A stretch of DNA of 64,000 bases from Arion vulgaris (GCA_020796225.1 CM036765.1:7513082-7577081), one strand, 5' to 3'. Shown: positions 31,608 through 43,500, counted from the first letter of the stretch. Numbers and translations are program-made. The notes: generated by a model from the letters alone, not told the origin.

Positions 31608-31875
31608 CGATTGACACATAAGTCTTCCTCAAGAGACCTCCACTGTTGCCGTTCTGATGCCTTTCTACCAACCGTCTCCCACGTCAAGGCCACACTCTCT
31701 CAACTTTCTCTCCACCGTTCTTCTCCATATTTCCTTTGGATGTCCAGGCCTTATCTTCCCACCCGCTGTCCATCTGAGAGCTGTCCGAGCTAATGCCCCC
31801 TGGCATACGACATACATGTCCAAACCACCTCCATCTTCGTCTCTTACGTGGTCTCCAGGGATGTCCAGTCTGTTC
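31608..31875 (-). mobile_element. LINE C-terminal fragment
   Basis: The minus strand reads WTAGGKIRPGHPKEIWRRTV then ERKLRECGLDVGDGW, the RGRPKETWRRTVE-type block of non-LTR C-termini. It is a short, 5'-truncated piece. Confidence 0.7.
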
Positions 31876-32585
31876 GTTTTAAAAGTTCAATATTACATAC
31901 CATTCGTAAAATGTTGCCAAAAATAATAAAACTAGTTTAATTTTGGCATACATTTGCGGATTATAAAGTCATCAAAATTAATTCGCCCACATCGTGTTAA
32001 CATTTTTTTTTTAATGAGATACTTAATATGATAATATGTAATTTGATTGCGTTTTAATCCTACTCTTATATATGTCTGATCATGATGTATGTGCCGTAGA
32101 GGCCATCAGTTCGTCTCTCTTTTCAAAGGTGCTCAGTTCACCCTTTCGTGAGTCATCGGTATATTTTTTCAGACATCTTATTTCTCACTGTAGGTGAAAG
32201 GAGACGGACGATAAAACGTAGGTCCCGTGTACAAGTTGAACACGTAAAAGAGTCATTGGCAGTTCAAAATCGAGAAGAGCAGGCCTTAAAGTCGATGCCC
32301 AAGTAAAAATCATTAGAATGATTGAAAAATAAAATCCTTACAAAATATTGCCACCATCTTCTAAATGACATCTAGGACCCTAGCCGGTGCCACGGAGTTT
32401 GTGCACTGCAGTTGGATTAAGGATGTGATAGATGGTTTGGCGGCAACGGCTGCTGAGACAGAACACCAAAGAAATACTTAGCGGTAAGTTTGGCAAAAAG
32501 AGAGAATTCACAAGATCTAATTTAGTGAAGATGTGTTGTCTCTGCTTCATGTAGGCCTACCCACGGGCGCGACGAGAACTGATCA
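31876..32585. other. Spacer, no confident feature
   Basis: No open frame of note. One patch at 32360-32480 is less AT-rich but I could not assign it. Confidence 0.4.
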
Positions 32586-32589
32586 CAAT

Positions 32590-33244
32590 GTCCTAACTCT
32601 CATTACCATTTTAATAATTACATCCTGTCCACACTCTCAGTACTATTAATGGTATACAACTGCATCCACACACTCATTACTACTTTTTGGCGAAGATCAT
32701 AAAGCCCAAATATACGGCGAATAACGATCGTTAAATAGCGATGAAAACATGAAGGAAAAGGACCTACCCTAGTAAATAAAAAGCGCGCAGAAATCGGATG
32801 TGATGGTCTAAGCACACATAGGCACATAACTGGTACAACGTACAATCGCTCTCAGGCTCAGATCACATACAAACGACAAAGAGTGGTTTAATAAGTGGCC
32901 GATATGGGGCGTTCGCAGAAGAAGCAGATTACTTTTTTTATACAGTCTTCTTGTCTCCGCAGACAATTGAAAATAAACAGTACACAATTCCAGATACCAA
33001 AGTCCTCATAAGACCTAAGACTGAAGGGGGCAAACGTTGAGCTGGTGGACAGAAAACATTCTTTAAAGACACTCTTAAACTGTCTTTGAAATGCTTCTAT
33101 ATAGACACAACGTGATTGAAGTTCCTTGCGCAAGATCGCCAAATGTGGCGCCGTAACAACATAAGAGGATTTATCATGGCGTTGTGCCGTTGAGGCAAAA
33201 ACAAAACACCCACATGTCTATCCTTTATCATGTGTGTCCCACCT
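32590..33244 (+). mobile_element. LINE-B fragment (left part, split)
   Basis: With frame breaks the plus strand reads QTIENKQYTIPDTKVLI, then AGGQKTFFKDTLKLSLKCF and LAQDRQMWRRNN. This is the same family as the insert at 38443-39188. The element continues after 33546; an I-like LINE fragment interrupts it. Confidence 0.75.
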
Positions 33245-33256
33245 GTGGTAGGGTAT

Positions 33257-33534
33257 CTCTCTCTCTTGCGTTCCCGGCCTAGACTGATGAACCAACTTTT
33301 ATCATGAATTTTACCGTGGTTTTAAGGGACTCTGTTCCTCCTGTACAGCTTCTGCAAAGCTCTGTGTTTTTGGGCTGTTTTTGTTTTTTTTCCTTATACC
33401 TGCTAACCGTTGACAGTCTTGCAGAACGTGTTCTGCCGTCATGTCCGCCTTTTTGCAGGGGCACAGGCTAGTTGTGCCAATCTTAAATTTGTGGAACATG
33501 TGGGCTCGGAGCTTGTTGTGGCCGGTACGGAGGC
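33257..33534 (-). mobile_element. I-like LINE 3' fragment, 12-bp TSD
   Basis: The minus strand reads LRTGHNKLRAHMFHKFKIG, CPCKKADMTAEHVLQDCQRL and ends KVGSSV, then a GA-rich tail. It is bounded by the direct repeat GTGGTAGGGTAT (33245-33256 and 33535-33546). At 278 bp, it is one of four occurrences of this family in the window. Confidence 0.93.
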
Positions 33535-33546
33535 GTGGTAGGGTAT

Positions 33547-33645
33547 AAGTGGACTCTACCGCCACCTTCGCACACACCAGAGGGTGGATCATATCACGTC
33601 TGTGGATGTTGTCATCATCGCTTGCGATAGACCTCTATTGAAACA
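33547..33645 (+). mobile_element. LINE-B fragment (right part, split)
   Basis: AAGTGGACTCTACCGCC... to TTGTCATCATCGCTTGCGA matches 39090-39180, the 3' end of the LINE-B insert. It resumes directly after the 12-bp TSD of the I-like LINE fragment. Confidence 0.75.
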
Positions 33646-33942
33646 GTCTTGTCCACACTTTTATTAGCACAATATATGTTGATGCTAAACTATCCGCACG
33701 ATCATTTCAATTACTGTCTATCAGCCTATCTGCCCTCTTAATATTAATAATTATATTATACAATCCTGTCCATATTTTCATTTCAATCTTTTGTATACAC
33801 GTTTCAAACAATTATTTCTCTACTCCTATTTAAATCATTTTTATACAATCTTGTCCGCTCTCATTATTAATTACTAAACACATTAATTTCCACATTATTA
33901 TTACTATCTTACCAAAACAATCCATGCACCTCTCTTATGTAC
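33646..33942. other. AT-rich spacer
   Basis: Nothing recognised. Confidence 0.4.
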
Positions 33943-34047
33943 ACATTTTCTTCTGTAAACTTTCTTCTTTACATTTTTCTTCTGTACATTTTTTTCTTCT
34001 GTTCACTTTTGTCTTCTGTACACTTTTTTCTTCTGTCCACTTTTTTT
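33943..34047. repeat. 17-bp minisatellite, left part
   Basis: Units of about TACACTTTTTTCTTCTG. The array is interrupted after TGTCCACTTTTTTT and resumes at 35182. Confidence 0.8.
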
Positions 34048-35181
34048 TGGTAGTAGTTTCCTAGTACAAAGCCCCAGGAGAATTAATAAGTCAGAAATTG
34101 ACTATAGAAAAGGTATCTACATCAACTTGGCTCTCTAACTACTTCTCTTCTCAACATCTGCAAGTTATACGACACCAATGATCACAGGTATAAGGAATTA
34201 CAACAGGTAACTGATTAGTAAGTTCATAAGTATATTTAATCACTTGTAATATCAATCTCTCTCTGTCTTGGAGAGTGAATAACAACAGATACGGCAACAC
34301 TCAATTCACAACAAGTCATATAATTCAGTGTACAAATCTGACTCACTCTCACTAGCGTCTACCCGAATAGAATAACAACACTTGCACTATCTAATTCCAT
34401 GAATCCTTCCGAAATATTATGTCTTATCTTCTGTGCTCACCGGTCTATAACAATAAAGTTAGTTTTACGCCGATGTCCCGATAAGGAATTCAGTCTACAC
34501 TGTAAAATAGTTCACTAACTCATAACAGTTCATTACCTGGCGTTGATGTTTCGAAATACTATGGTCGTTCACAATTCCCTTCAACCTCAGGGAAAATAGG
34601 ATGCTTCTGACACTTTACTGGTCTCGTCTTTGGTCGCGGAAAGCTAGTCTTCACAGTCAGCGGGTCGCTTGCTCATCTGCTTCTATAGTCTTCAGGCATC
34701 AGTCCTCTGGTCGTCAGGCACTGGTCATCGGTTAGTCTGGCAGCGGTTCATCTAGGCGTCAGTTCTCTGGTAAATGGTTGTTTATTGATGTGAACTAGTT
34801 AACATCTTCAAGTTAGTTCACCGCTCTCTCTCTCTCTCTCTCTTTGACTCCAAGTGTTGCTCTTAGCAGATCCGATCAATTTAAATCACTCTTAAAGGCA
34901 TTCTGGTTTCTCTCTAAAAAAATAGTATCAATCTGCTACTAAAACATTATTACGATCCGTTCTACTCAACTTCTCCAGTCAGTCTCTACTCATGTCGATC
35001 TCTTGGTCTTCTGCTACCCTACAAGTGGGCCGTGTGCAAAAAGTAACCCGGATGGATTGACCATTACCTACTTCACTATGTTGGAGTACGGCTGACCATT
35101 TTACCATAAACTGGAGTATTCAAAGTATGGTTGGCCAGTTGACCACTGTTCCCTCCTCTTGTCCTACCTAACCCTGTTACA
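34048..35181. mobile_element. 1.13-kb insertion in a minisatellite, possible solo LTR
   Basis: The segment starts TGGTAGTAGTTTCC and ends CCCTGTTACA, so it has TG...CA ends, and it splits a continuous 17-bp minisatellite. It has no coding potential. Inside is a (CT)n run at about 34823-34847. A target duplication cannot be proven because both flanks are T-rich. Length and ends would suit a solo LTR, but a non-coding DNA transposon is also possible. Confidence 0.45.
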
Positions 35182-35450
35182 TTTCTTCTGTACACTTTTT
35201 TCTTCTGTACACTTTTTTCTTCTGTACACTTTTTTCTTCTGTCCACTTTTTTCTTCTGTCCACTTTTTTCTTCTGTCCACTTTTTTCTTCTGTCCAATTT
35301 TTCCTTCTGTACACTTTTTTCTTCTGTACACTTTTTTCTTCTGTGCATCTTTTCTTTTGTACGCCTTTTCTTCTGTATACTTTTTCTTCTGTATACTTTT
35401 TCTTTTGTACACTTTTGTTCTGTCCACTTTTTCTGTACGGTTTTTTTAAT
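35182..35450. repeat. 17-bp minisatellite, right part
   Basis: TACACTTTTTTCTTCTG units with TGTCCAC and TGTATAC variants, about 15 copies. The minus strand is open as a Lys/Arg/Glu-rich repeat, which I regard as accidental. Confidence 0.93.
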
Positions 35451-36035
35451 TTGAAAATTTTTAAATAACATAGTGTTTAGTTTAGGAATATATGTATATA
35501 TATATTACTCTGTATTCTTTTATATATTGTCTAAGTATATTTTATTTCAGTTGTAGCATGTCTTGAGAAGACAGTCTACAGTCTAGTACTGTCCACATTT
35601 CTCTTCTTCAGTGTATATATTTATCTTGTCAAACTGAACACTTCTTCTGTGTAAACATTTAGCTGTCATCTTGTAGATGTCTAAAGAAAGCAGATTTCAA
35701 TCAACAAGATAATATTATTCTGTTGGCGCACACTTTATGTGAGCATGTATGTTCTAAAGAAAGCAATGTCCAATCTACAAATATCGTGTACCTTCACTTT
35801 TCTTCTAAATCTGATTTAAACAGAAAATATATTTATACTTCAAGCTGAAAGTTGTTACTATTATGAAGGGTCATATTGCAAGAGCCATATATACAAAACT
35901 AATTAGGTTATACATTTTTGGTTGGTATAATTATGGGTGATATGTACAACATATGATGGTTTATCATTCTTTGCACTTCTTATGTTAGTGAAATCCACGC
36001 ACCGATGCAGGAAGGGGATGAAGGGTACATTTCAG
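35451..36035. other. AT-rich spacer
   Basis: No feature recognised. Confidence 0.4.
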
Positions 36036-36039
36036 TTTT

Positions 36040-36598
36040 CAGTTACATGAGGACTATCATCATACCACTCCGGACACGTTCATAGGTTCTCCGATCTCCG
36101 TGTGAACATATCTAGCAGTGTCCAGCGTCCTAACACGCCAGTTCGATGTTGATTAATCAATCTCTTTGCATATTTGGTATGTTGTTATTTTCGGGCTGCA
36201 TCAATATCGACACTCATCTTTCTCAATCTGATCATCTCGTTGGATTCACAACCCTGAAACTCCTCTGTTTGGAAAGACTCTCTCAATGCGTTAAAAATGT
36301 AATTTCTGTCCGTGGCAGCTCCCTCTGAAATTGTAACCAAGCCACTCAATCTATCAGCTCGTTCATTATCACTGAGTGTCCAGGAACAGATATGAAAGTG
36401 ATTTCGCTGATCACTGTCTGTACCAATAACTCCACCTAGTTTTGTCTCACCATTCTTGATTCGACTTTACGAATCCTGTTCATGGAGTCACTGAGTATGA
36501 AAACATGAGAGTAGTTATAAGATTTCAACCATTTCACAGCCTTTGTAACCGTCCGAGCCTCCATTGTCAAACTATTTGTGATTATCAAGTAGGTCCCA
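36040..36598 (-). mobile_element. Older RNase H LINE, part split by I-like LINE copy 2
   Basis: The minus strand reads TYLIITNSLTMEARTVTKAV, KWLKSYNYSHVFILSDSMN (RNase H with the catalytic E and D positions) and ISEITFISVPGH. The upstream half (DVDIYTDGSVIRQQRSAWAF) lies at 42181-42310. Joining across the I-like LINE restores one RNase H domain. Confidence 0.8.
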
Positions 36599-36610
36599 CT
36601 GGCCTCTTTT

Positions 36611-39600
36611 CTCTCTCTCTCGCGATCCCGACCTAGACTGATGAACCAACATTATCATGAATTTTACGTGGTTTTAAGGGACTCCGTTCCTCCGTACAGC
36701 TTCTAGCGATGCTCTGTGTTTTGTGTCCAGGTTTCGTTTCTTAAACCTGCTATCCGTTGGCAATCCTGCAGAACGTGTTCTGCTGTCATGTCCGCATTTT
36801 TGCATGGGCACAGGCTAGTTGTACCTATTTTGAACTTGTTTTACATGTGGGCGCCTAGCTTGTTGTGTCCGGTACGGAAGCGAAGTATGGCAACTTGTTC
36901 GCTACGGGACAGACCATAGTATCCGTCACTGTTGAAATGCTGGGGATGGTCTTTTGTCTATTTGTTTCTGTAGTGCGAACCGATAGTTGTTAGGGCTTCC
37001 TCATAACTGATCTCGTGATCAGTCTGATGTAGTCTCCCGCCTTCTTTAGCTAGTTTGTCGGCTGCTTCGTTTCCACTTATATTACAGTGTGATGGTATCC
37101 ACTGAATGACGGTGCGTTTGAGTGAGCGCGTTAGTTCATCGAGGGTCGCTTTGAGCTCATTCAGCTCTGTTTTGCCTACACTTTTGAGTGCCGTGATGAC
37201 CAATAGAGCATCGGTGAATATCACGACCTTGTTGCGATAGGTGTGTCTTCTCTCTAGGATTATTTCGGCCGCTTTCTTAATGCTTCCGCTTCTGCTCGGT
37301 AGTTATTCGAGTATTTGCCTGTGGCAATCGATTTTGTGACCGTCACTTTCTTTGGTAGTTTAAGCACTATTCCTCCTCCACCATCGCTGATTGCATTCTT
37401 GGCCGACCCGTCAGTGTACACATGTGTCCACTTACTTTCGGGCTATTCTGTAGATATGTACTGTTCTGTGGCCGCTCTTCTTTCAAAGTTTTTTTGCTGG
37501 TCTTTGTTTTGAATGCCTGGGATTGTTTCCCTTAGTTCCGGCATCTTGTTTTTCCTCGGCGGGCATTTATCAGTTGACGGGATTGGTTTGGTTTTGCATT
37601 GTGCAATGACCGGATGGTCTGCAGTCAGTGCTTTGGAGATTTTTGCGAAGCTAGATCTCTGTATTCTGCCCGTTTCGAATTCGTACATTCTTCCGTGCAG
37701 TGGGTTGGAATCGAGCCGTTTAAGTTTTTCCGCTAGTACTAACACTTTTCTGTCCCTTCGATCTGTCATTGGTTGGAGGCCGGTGATTGTTTCCATCGTC
37801 TTGATAGGCGTGGACTTCATGACTCCAGTGATAATACGCATGGCACGATTCTGGCTATTGCTCACTTTGGCAAATTGCTTGTTGGATGCATTGCTGCAGG
37901 CTGCTATACGTACTCAAGGACTGGTCGCACTCTACCATAGTAGAGTGTTTTAAGAACTCTGGCGTTTGCTCCCCACGTGGAGCCTGCGAGTTTCCTCATC
38001 ATCGTGAGCCTATGCCTCGCTTTTACAGTAGCATTTTCAATTTGAGGGCACCAGATCAGTTTTCGGTCGAGTGTGACTGGTAGGTACGTTGGGGTCTTGC
38101 ATTCTGGAAGTTAATGCTCATTGACTTTAAGCTTTATTTTATAATCCTGGTTGTTCTGTGAGAACACAGTGTAAGTGGTCTTTGAAGCATTTATGCTCAT
38201 ATTCCACTTTTTTGTCCACACATCCAGGTTATTTAACGTAACTTGTACTCGATTTGTTGCGTGGGCATTGCCTTTTCTCTCGCCCATATTGCCAGGTCAT
38301 CGACGTACATGGCAGAGTGTACTTACTCTGGTAGGCATGTGGCTAAGTCGTTGACAAAGATTAGGAAAAGAGTTGTTGAGAGCACTCCTCCTTGGGGACC
38401 CTTTGCTCTAGTGTGGCTTTCATGCTAGTGTACCCTTGAACCAATAGGATATCCAAAGCCAGTGCTGCGTTCGGAAGGTTACGTGTCACTGTGTGGGAAC
38501 GGAAGGGGATAAGCATAGTCACAAAGCTGAAAGTTTACCAGGCCATAGTGCTAACAACGCTGCTGTACGCAAGCGAGACATGGACAGTGTATAGCAGACA
38601 CGCAAGAAAATTAAACCATTTCCACACAAGCTGTCTACGCAGAATACTAAAAATAAACTGGCAGGACAAAATTCCAGACAGCGAAGTCCTCACAAGAGCA
38701 AAGATCCCAAGCGTCAACACCCTGTTGCAGAAGGCCCAACTGAGATGGGTCGGTCACGTTGCTCGAATGCCTGATAAACGCATCCCAAAACAGTTGATGT
38801 ATGGCGAGCTTGAAGGGGCAGACGTTTAGCTGGTGGACAGAAAAACGCTTTAAAGACACTCTTAAAGTGTCTCTGAAATGCTTCGATATAGACAATACGT
38901 GCTGGGAATCCCTTGCGCAAGATCGCCAAATGTGGCGCTGTAACAACAAAGAGGAACCCGAATAACTGAGAATCATCGTATTGTTGAGTCACAGAGAAAA
39001 CGAGCAGCGCGAAAGACAGAGCACACAACACGCACCTTGATCTAACCTTGATCATGTATGCCCCACCTGTGGTCGGGATTCTGTTCTAGGATTGGACTCT
39101 ACAGTCACCTCCGCACACACCAGAGAGGTGCAACAGTACACGTCTGAGATTGTTGTCATCATCGCTTGCGATGGACGGCTATTATTAGACCCTTGAACCT
39201 GAACCCGTGCTGTTCTGTTCTCAAGGTATCTATCAAGCCAGTTGTACATTCTTTCCTTTATGCGGGTGAGGAGTTTCAGCCTTAGTCCTTCCTTCCAGAC
39301 TGTGTCAAACGCCTTCTCAATATCTACCAAAACTGCAAGTTTCTTTTCTTGGAAAGCATCCTCGATTTCCTGGGCGATTTAGGTCACTTGATCTTCTGTA
39401 GATCGGTATCTTCGAAAGCCTCCCTGTTGTACCATGAGAAGCCCTTTACTTTAAAAGTGCCAAGATAGCCGTTTGTTCACCATACGTTCCATAAGTTTAC
39501 CCATGCAGCTTAGGTGGCTTATTGGTCTGTAACTCGCGGGGTCGAGTTTATTTTTGCCTGGTTTAAGTATGAGCACCATGATCGTTTTTTTCCATTCTCG

Positions 39601-42168
39601 TGCTACTATTCCTGTTCTCCATGAGATATTGAGGACGGCCAGTAGTGCTACTTTTACTCTGGTACCAAAGTTCTTAAGCATCTCATTGGTGATCCCGTCC
39701 TTTCCGGGCGACTTTCTGGGCTTCAGCTCCCTTAAAGCCTCTTCCACTCCCTCATTACTGGTGAACGTTTCCGTTAGGTGACTATCCGCTTTTCTTGGCT
39801 CTCCTTGGAGGACTCTCGCTTTTCTCTTAGTGTCATCGACTGTTTCTTTTGCTATGCTTACTCTACTGACTTCGGCATATTTTTGCATTATAATATTTGC
39901 TGCTTCTCCTCCCGAGGACATCCTTTTGTCTTGTTCGGGGAATATTGGGGATCGGCTGGTGTTTTTGCCAACTTCAGCGCTTTTGCCAACTTCCACAATT
40001 TGTAGCCATCTCTATCAAGGTTCAGTGATTCAGTCGTCTTAACCCAGCTTGGGCGTGCTGCTCGTTTTACCTCCCTTCTGTAAGTCTGCTGTCGCCTTGT
40101 AAGCAGTATTGGTCGTCACTGACTGTATCTGTTCAGCCTCTCTCCTTGCTAATTCGAGGTCGTTTTCAAGATTCTGGACCTCTGCTGTATGGCTTGTAAT
40201 CCGTCCGTGCACCTCTGGGAATGGTTTCCCGTGCCGCTTTCACGATTGCGAATGAGAGTTCCCTTGCCACGGATCGCATGTGTTTCTTTTCATGCATGTT
40301 GATGCGTTCAACATTGGCGTCTGTCAGTGCCCCATACTGTTCCCAATTCGCTTTTTTGTAGTTCCACCGTGGCAACCACATTTTGCGCTCTGGTACAAAT
40401 TTAAGGTTTACTTGGAGTTTTACAGGCCTGTGGTCACTATCTCCGAGTTGTTTTGTAACCGTACGTGTTGTTCTCGTGGATAGATCACTTGTTGCGAAGG
40501 CCAAGTCTGGGGTGCTCGTCGTGTGCCACCTTCTCGAGTAGAAGGTTGGCGGATCGTCTGGGGCATTAATGAGGAACAGGTTGTTCTCTATCTCCCAGTT
40601 TTCCACTTATACGCCTCTGCTGTTTGTTCCGAGTGACTGTTGAAATTACCGACGACAATGCATGATGTATCATTGATATTCATTGCATCGAGGGACAGCG
40701 AGATGTTACCTGGGCAGTATAGGTTGTACAGAAGGATCTGCATTTCGTTACAAGTGATTAGGACGCCTACGATCTCTAATGCGCTGGCACTTCCTGTGGT
40801 TCCTTTCGTTTGCTTCGCAGGAATTCCGTTTCGTACTAGGGTGAGGACTCCACTCTTGTGTCCTTCTCTGTCTAGTCTGAAGGTTCGGTAGTCTTTGATC
40901 TCGAATCTATTTTGGGCATTTAGGTGTGTCTCCTGTATGCACGCAACTTCAATATCGTCTTCTGTAAGTCTTATTGCGAGTGCTTGCTTTTTGTGATGAA
41001 TACCTTCGGCATTCCATTGGGTAATATTTAATCGTCTCTGGCCGATACTTGGCCGTATCGAACCAGTAGCTTTTTCCCGTGGGCCTCTCTCGCTGCTTTG
41101 CCGAGTTAGAGCGTGGGGACCGTCAGTAGCATAAAACGGGCCCCTTCGAGGCATGGGGCCCGGCACTCGTCCTGCCCGGCGGGTCTTCTCAGGCGTAGCA
41201 CCATATCGAGATTCGATAATAGACATAATATTCATGATAAAATTTGGTCTATGCAGCCTTAGCATGGGTAGCTACATACACTTTCAGTCCCATTTTGAAC
41301 ACTGGTGCTTATCTTTCGGGCGTGTATCCGATTTCAACCAACGTTTACTGGGTTCGCTATCCGTTAGCCTTTGACTGTCCAGAGCCAAGAACCCACAAGG
41401 CAGTGGGTTGCCATTTTCTTTCAGGGCAGCGACCCTTAGACGGCCTGCCCTCCAGGGCTTATGAGCGCCATCTTCCCAACAAAACTGGTCGTTTTAATGA
41501 ACACCTTGGTTTGTCGCCCTTTCAGGTTTTTTTTACGGTTTGTTCCGCTAGCCTTTGGTTGTACCCAACTATGACACTACAAGGCAGCAGTAGTTCCCTC
41601 CGAGAGGAACATAGTTTTGTTTCATGGGATGCTTTCGTGAATCGTTTTAAACATTGGGCATGTTTGCGGTCTTCGGTCAGGAAATGTGTGTATTGTTCAG
41701 GGATTTCCAGTCTCTGCATTGCAGTGACCACTGTTTTGTTTGCGTGCGTTCGTACTCTGCTATCTCGCAGTTCTTTTTGAGTATGGGCATATAATTTGCG
41801 GGCTTCGTCCAGGAAATGTGTGCGATTGTTCAGGGATTTCCGGCCCATACGTTGCTTTCCTGAGTTCACACTGTCACCACATATATTTTCGCGGACATTC
41901 GCACGCTGCTGTTTCGTGATTTTCAACTTGGGCCTATTTTAGCGAACAACGGCCAGGAGATGCGTGCTTTGCTCAGAGATTTTCGACCCCTAGATTGCTT
42001 TTCCGTGTTTGCACGTCTAGGTTTCCCCAATCCCTGCCTTCCTTAGCCAGACTGGAACCTAAGTCTGTTTCCATGGTCACCGCGTGGAGGTTGGGGCAGG
42101 GTCTTGGTTAGCGCGTCCCTTCGCTAACCCTGGCTCATTTTACCGCCCTGACCATGAGCCTGTGACCC
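36611..42168 (-). mobile_element. I-like LINE, long copy 2, with 12-bp TSD
   Basis: Bounded by CTGGCCTCTTTT at 36599-36610 and 42169-42180. Minus-strand order: 5' UTR with 125-140-bp subrepeats (42168 to about 41270); apurinic endonuclease (ITQWNAEGIHHKKQALAIRL, IQETHLNAQ, VVGNFNSHS; 41265-40588); EN end (DLAFATSDLS, SDHRPVKLQ; 40606-40166); RT (SPGKDGITNEML, SYRPISHLSCMGKLMERMV, MVDIEKAFDTVWKEG, YVDDLAIW near 38300); RNase H (VIQWIPSHCNISGNEAADKL, 37224-36958); and the 3' end with a GA-rich tail. Without the nested LINE-B it is about 4.8 kb. Frameshifts break ORF2 several times. I see no convincing ORF1. Confidence 0.93.
38443..39188 (+). mobile_element. LINE-B insert in I-like LINE, 11-bp TSD
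   Basis: The plus strand reads TKLKVYQAIVLTTLLYASET, HTSCLRRILKINWQDKIPDS, LRWVGHVARMPDKRIPKQLM and, after a frameshift, AGGQKKRFKDTLKVSLKCFD, then a Cys-containing end (HVCPTCGRDS). That is the post-RT C-terminus of a LINE. The direct repeat ACCCTTGAACC (38432-38442 and 39189-39199) gives exact borders. 746 bp, 5'-truncated, opposite in orientation to its host element. Confidence 0.94.
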
Positions 42169-42180
42169 CTGGCCTCTTTT

Positions 42181-42440
42181 ATTACTTGTCCCCTGTTCGT
42201 GCTGAAAAAGCCCAAGCACTGCGTTGTTGGCGAATAACTGAACCATCGGTGTAAATATCTACATCCGTATCATCGATGATGTCATTCAAAAGGACCTCAA
42301 CGTCCACGTGAATTAGTGATTTATTATTTTAAGCACACTTTTTCTTAATGAATGTAATAACTGTAAAAGCAGTTTGAAATTGAGATGGTGCAACAATCCA
42401 TTCCTCTCCTGGTGCAATTCCGGAAGAGGGTACAAAATAA
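42181..42440 (-). mobile_element. Older RNase H LINE, upstream half
   Basis: The minus strand reads DVDIYTDGSVIRQQRSAWAF then SARTGDK, the first RNase H strand with the catalytic Asp. It continues at 36598 beyond the I-like LINE. Further upstream (about 42430-42350) is low-quality coding. Confidence 0.7.
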
Positions 42441-42800
42441 TTAAAATCTTTAAACCAATTGTTTTTTCTCGTCACATTGTTATATCGTTTGGATCAAGTG
42501 TTTAGAATTTATGATTATATGTTTATTATTCGGTTTTCTATTAATTTAATGAGATTTAAAACAACTGTTTAGGCGGGGTCTTCTTTCCGCCGGAGATTTG
42601 AATCGAATTGCGATTACTCAAAAAGTCATATATTTGGATATATACAACATAGAGAGTGTAGAAGCGATTGAAGAATGGACTTACCTATCGCTTGGATCAG
42701 TGCAAATATAAATATATTACCTAGCAAAGACAGTCCCAGATATATGTTGTATTGTTTTGTTTTGTTTATAATTATGACCCAGAATGACAGCCTCGATAGG
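42441..42800. other. AT-rich spacer
   Basis: Nothing recognised. Confidence 0.4.
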
Positions 42801-42805
42801 AACAA

Positions 42806-42932
42806 GCAGTACCGAACAATCTGTACCGAACAATCTGTACCGAACAATCTGTACCGAACAATTAATCTGTACCGAACAATCTGTACCGAACAATCACCAT
42901 CTGTACCGAACAATCTGTACCGAACAATCTGT
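42806..42932. repeat. 14-bp tandem repeat, about 8 copies
   Basis: ACCGAACAATCTGT is repeated, with two units carrying small insertions (TTAA, CACCAT). Confidence 0.92.
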
Positions 42933-43129
42933 ATTATGTTGAAAGTTGCACTGTCTGAAACGGTTCACTAAACAAGCTAGTCAGATAATAGCTAGCAAGT
43001 AGACTTGGTCATACATTGTAAGGAAGAGATCTCACTGCTTGAGATTCTCCCACGTGCATATTTGTAGACTTCAAAGTTCATACCACCTGACACTATTATC
43101 GACGTAGGGGGAAGACTGCAGTACAACTA

Positions 43130-43400
43130 TGTAGCAATGACCAAACACGTAAAAACACACACACACCCAAAAATTACTGTAGTTTTACCAAATACAAAAA
43201 TAATAACAATACACAGCAACGTTTCGACCAAATGGTCTTTATCAAGCAAAGGATACAAGAAAAGGGAAGAGATTCTCTTCTTACACAGCACACAACATGT
43301 AGAATTCAACAATAAATTCCTAATGGCATTAATATTGAGTTATTCTATCCATATATGTGATACATAGTAGTAGTGAGAGCACATATCCTTGTATAGGACA
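43130..43400 (-). mobile_element. Penelope-like element 3' region fragment
   Basis: The minus strand contains TTTGCTTGATAAAGACCATT and TGGTCGAAACGTTGCTGTG, then a poly(TTGTAT)-like run. The same block is at 49540-49620 downstream of the GIY-YIG reading frame. It lies 140 bp beyond the stop codon of transporter copy 2, i.e. in its 3' flank. Confidence 0.75.
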
Positions 43401-43500
43401 CCTGTTGTAATGGAGAACAAGTTGGTCACTCCTTCTGTTGTTCTTATGCAAAGTCCTACAGAAGCACATTATATTGAATTTGTAACAACAAATTATACTG

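Noticed and set aside
35076..35471. Lys/Glu-rich repeat protein on the minus strand
   Set aside because: It is the translation of a 17-bp pyrimidine-rich minisatellite, and frames on both strands are open.
41522..41926. ORF1 (gag-like) of the I-like LINE
   Set aside because: The 134-codon frame lies in subrepeats of the leader, lacks zinc knuckles and is not preserved in the other long copy.
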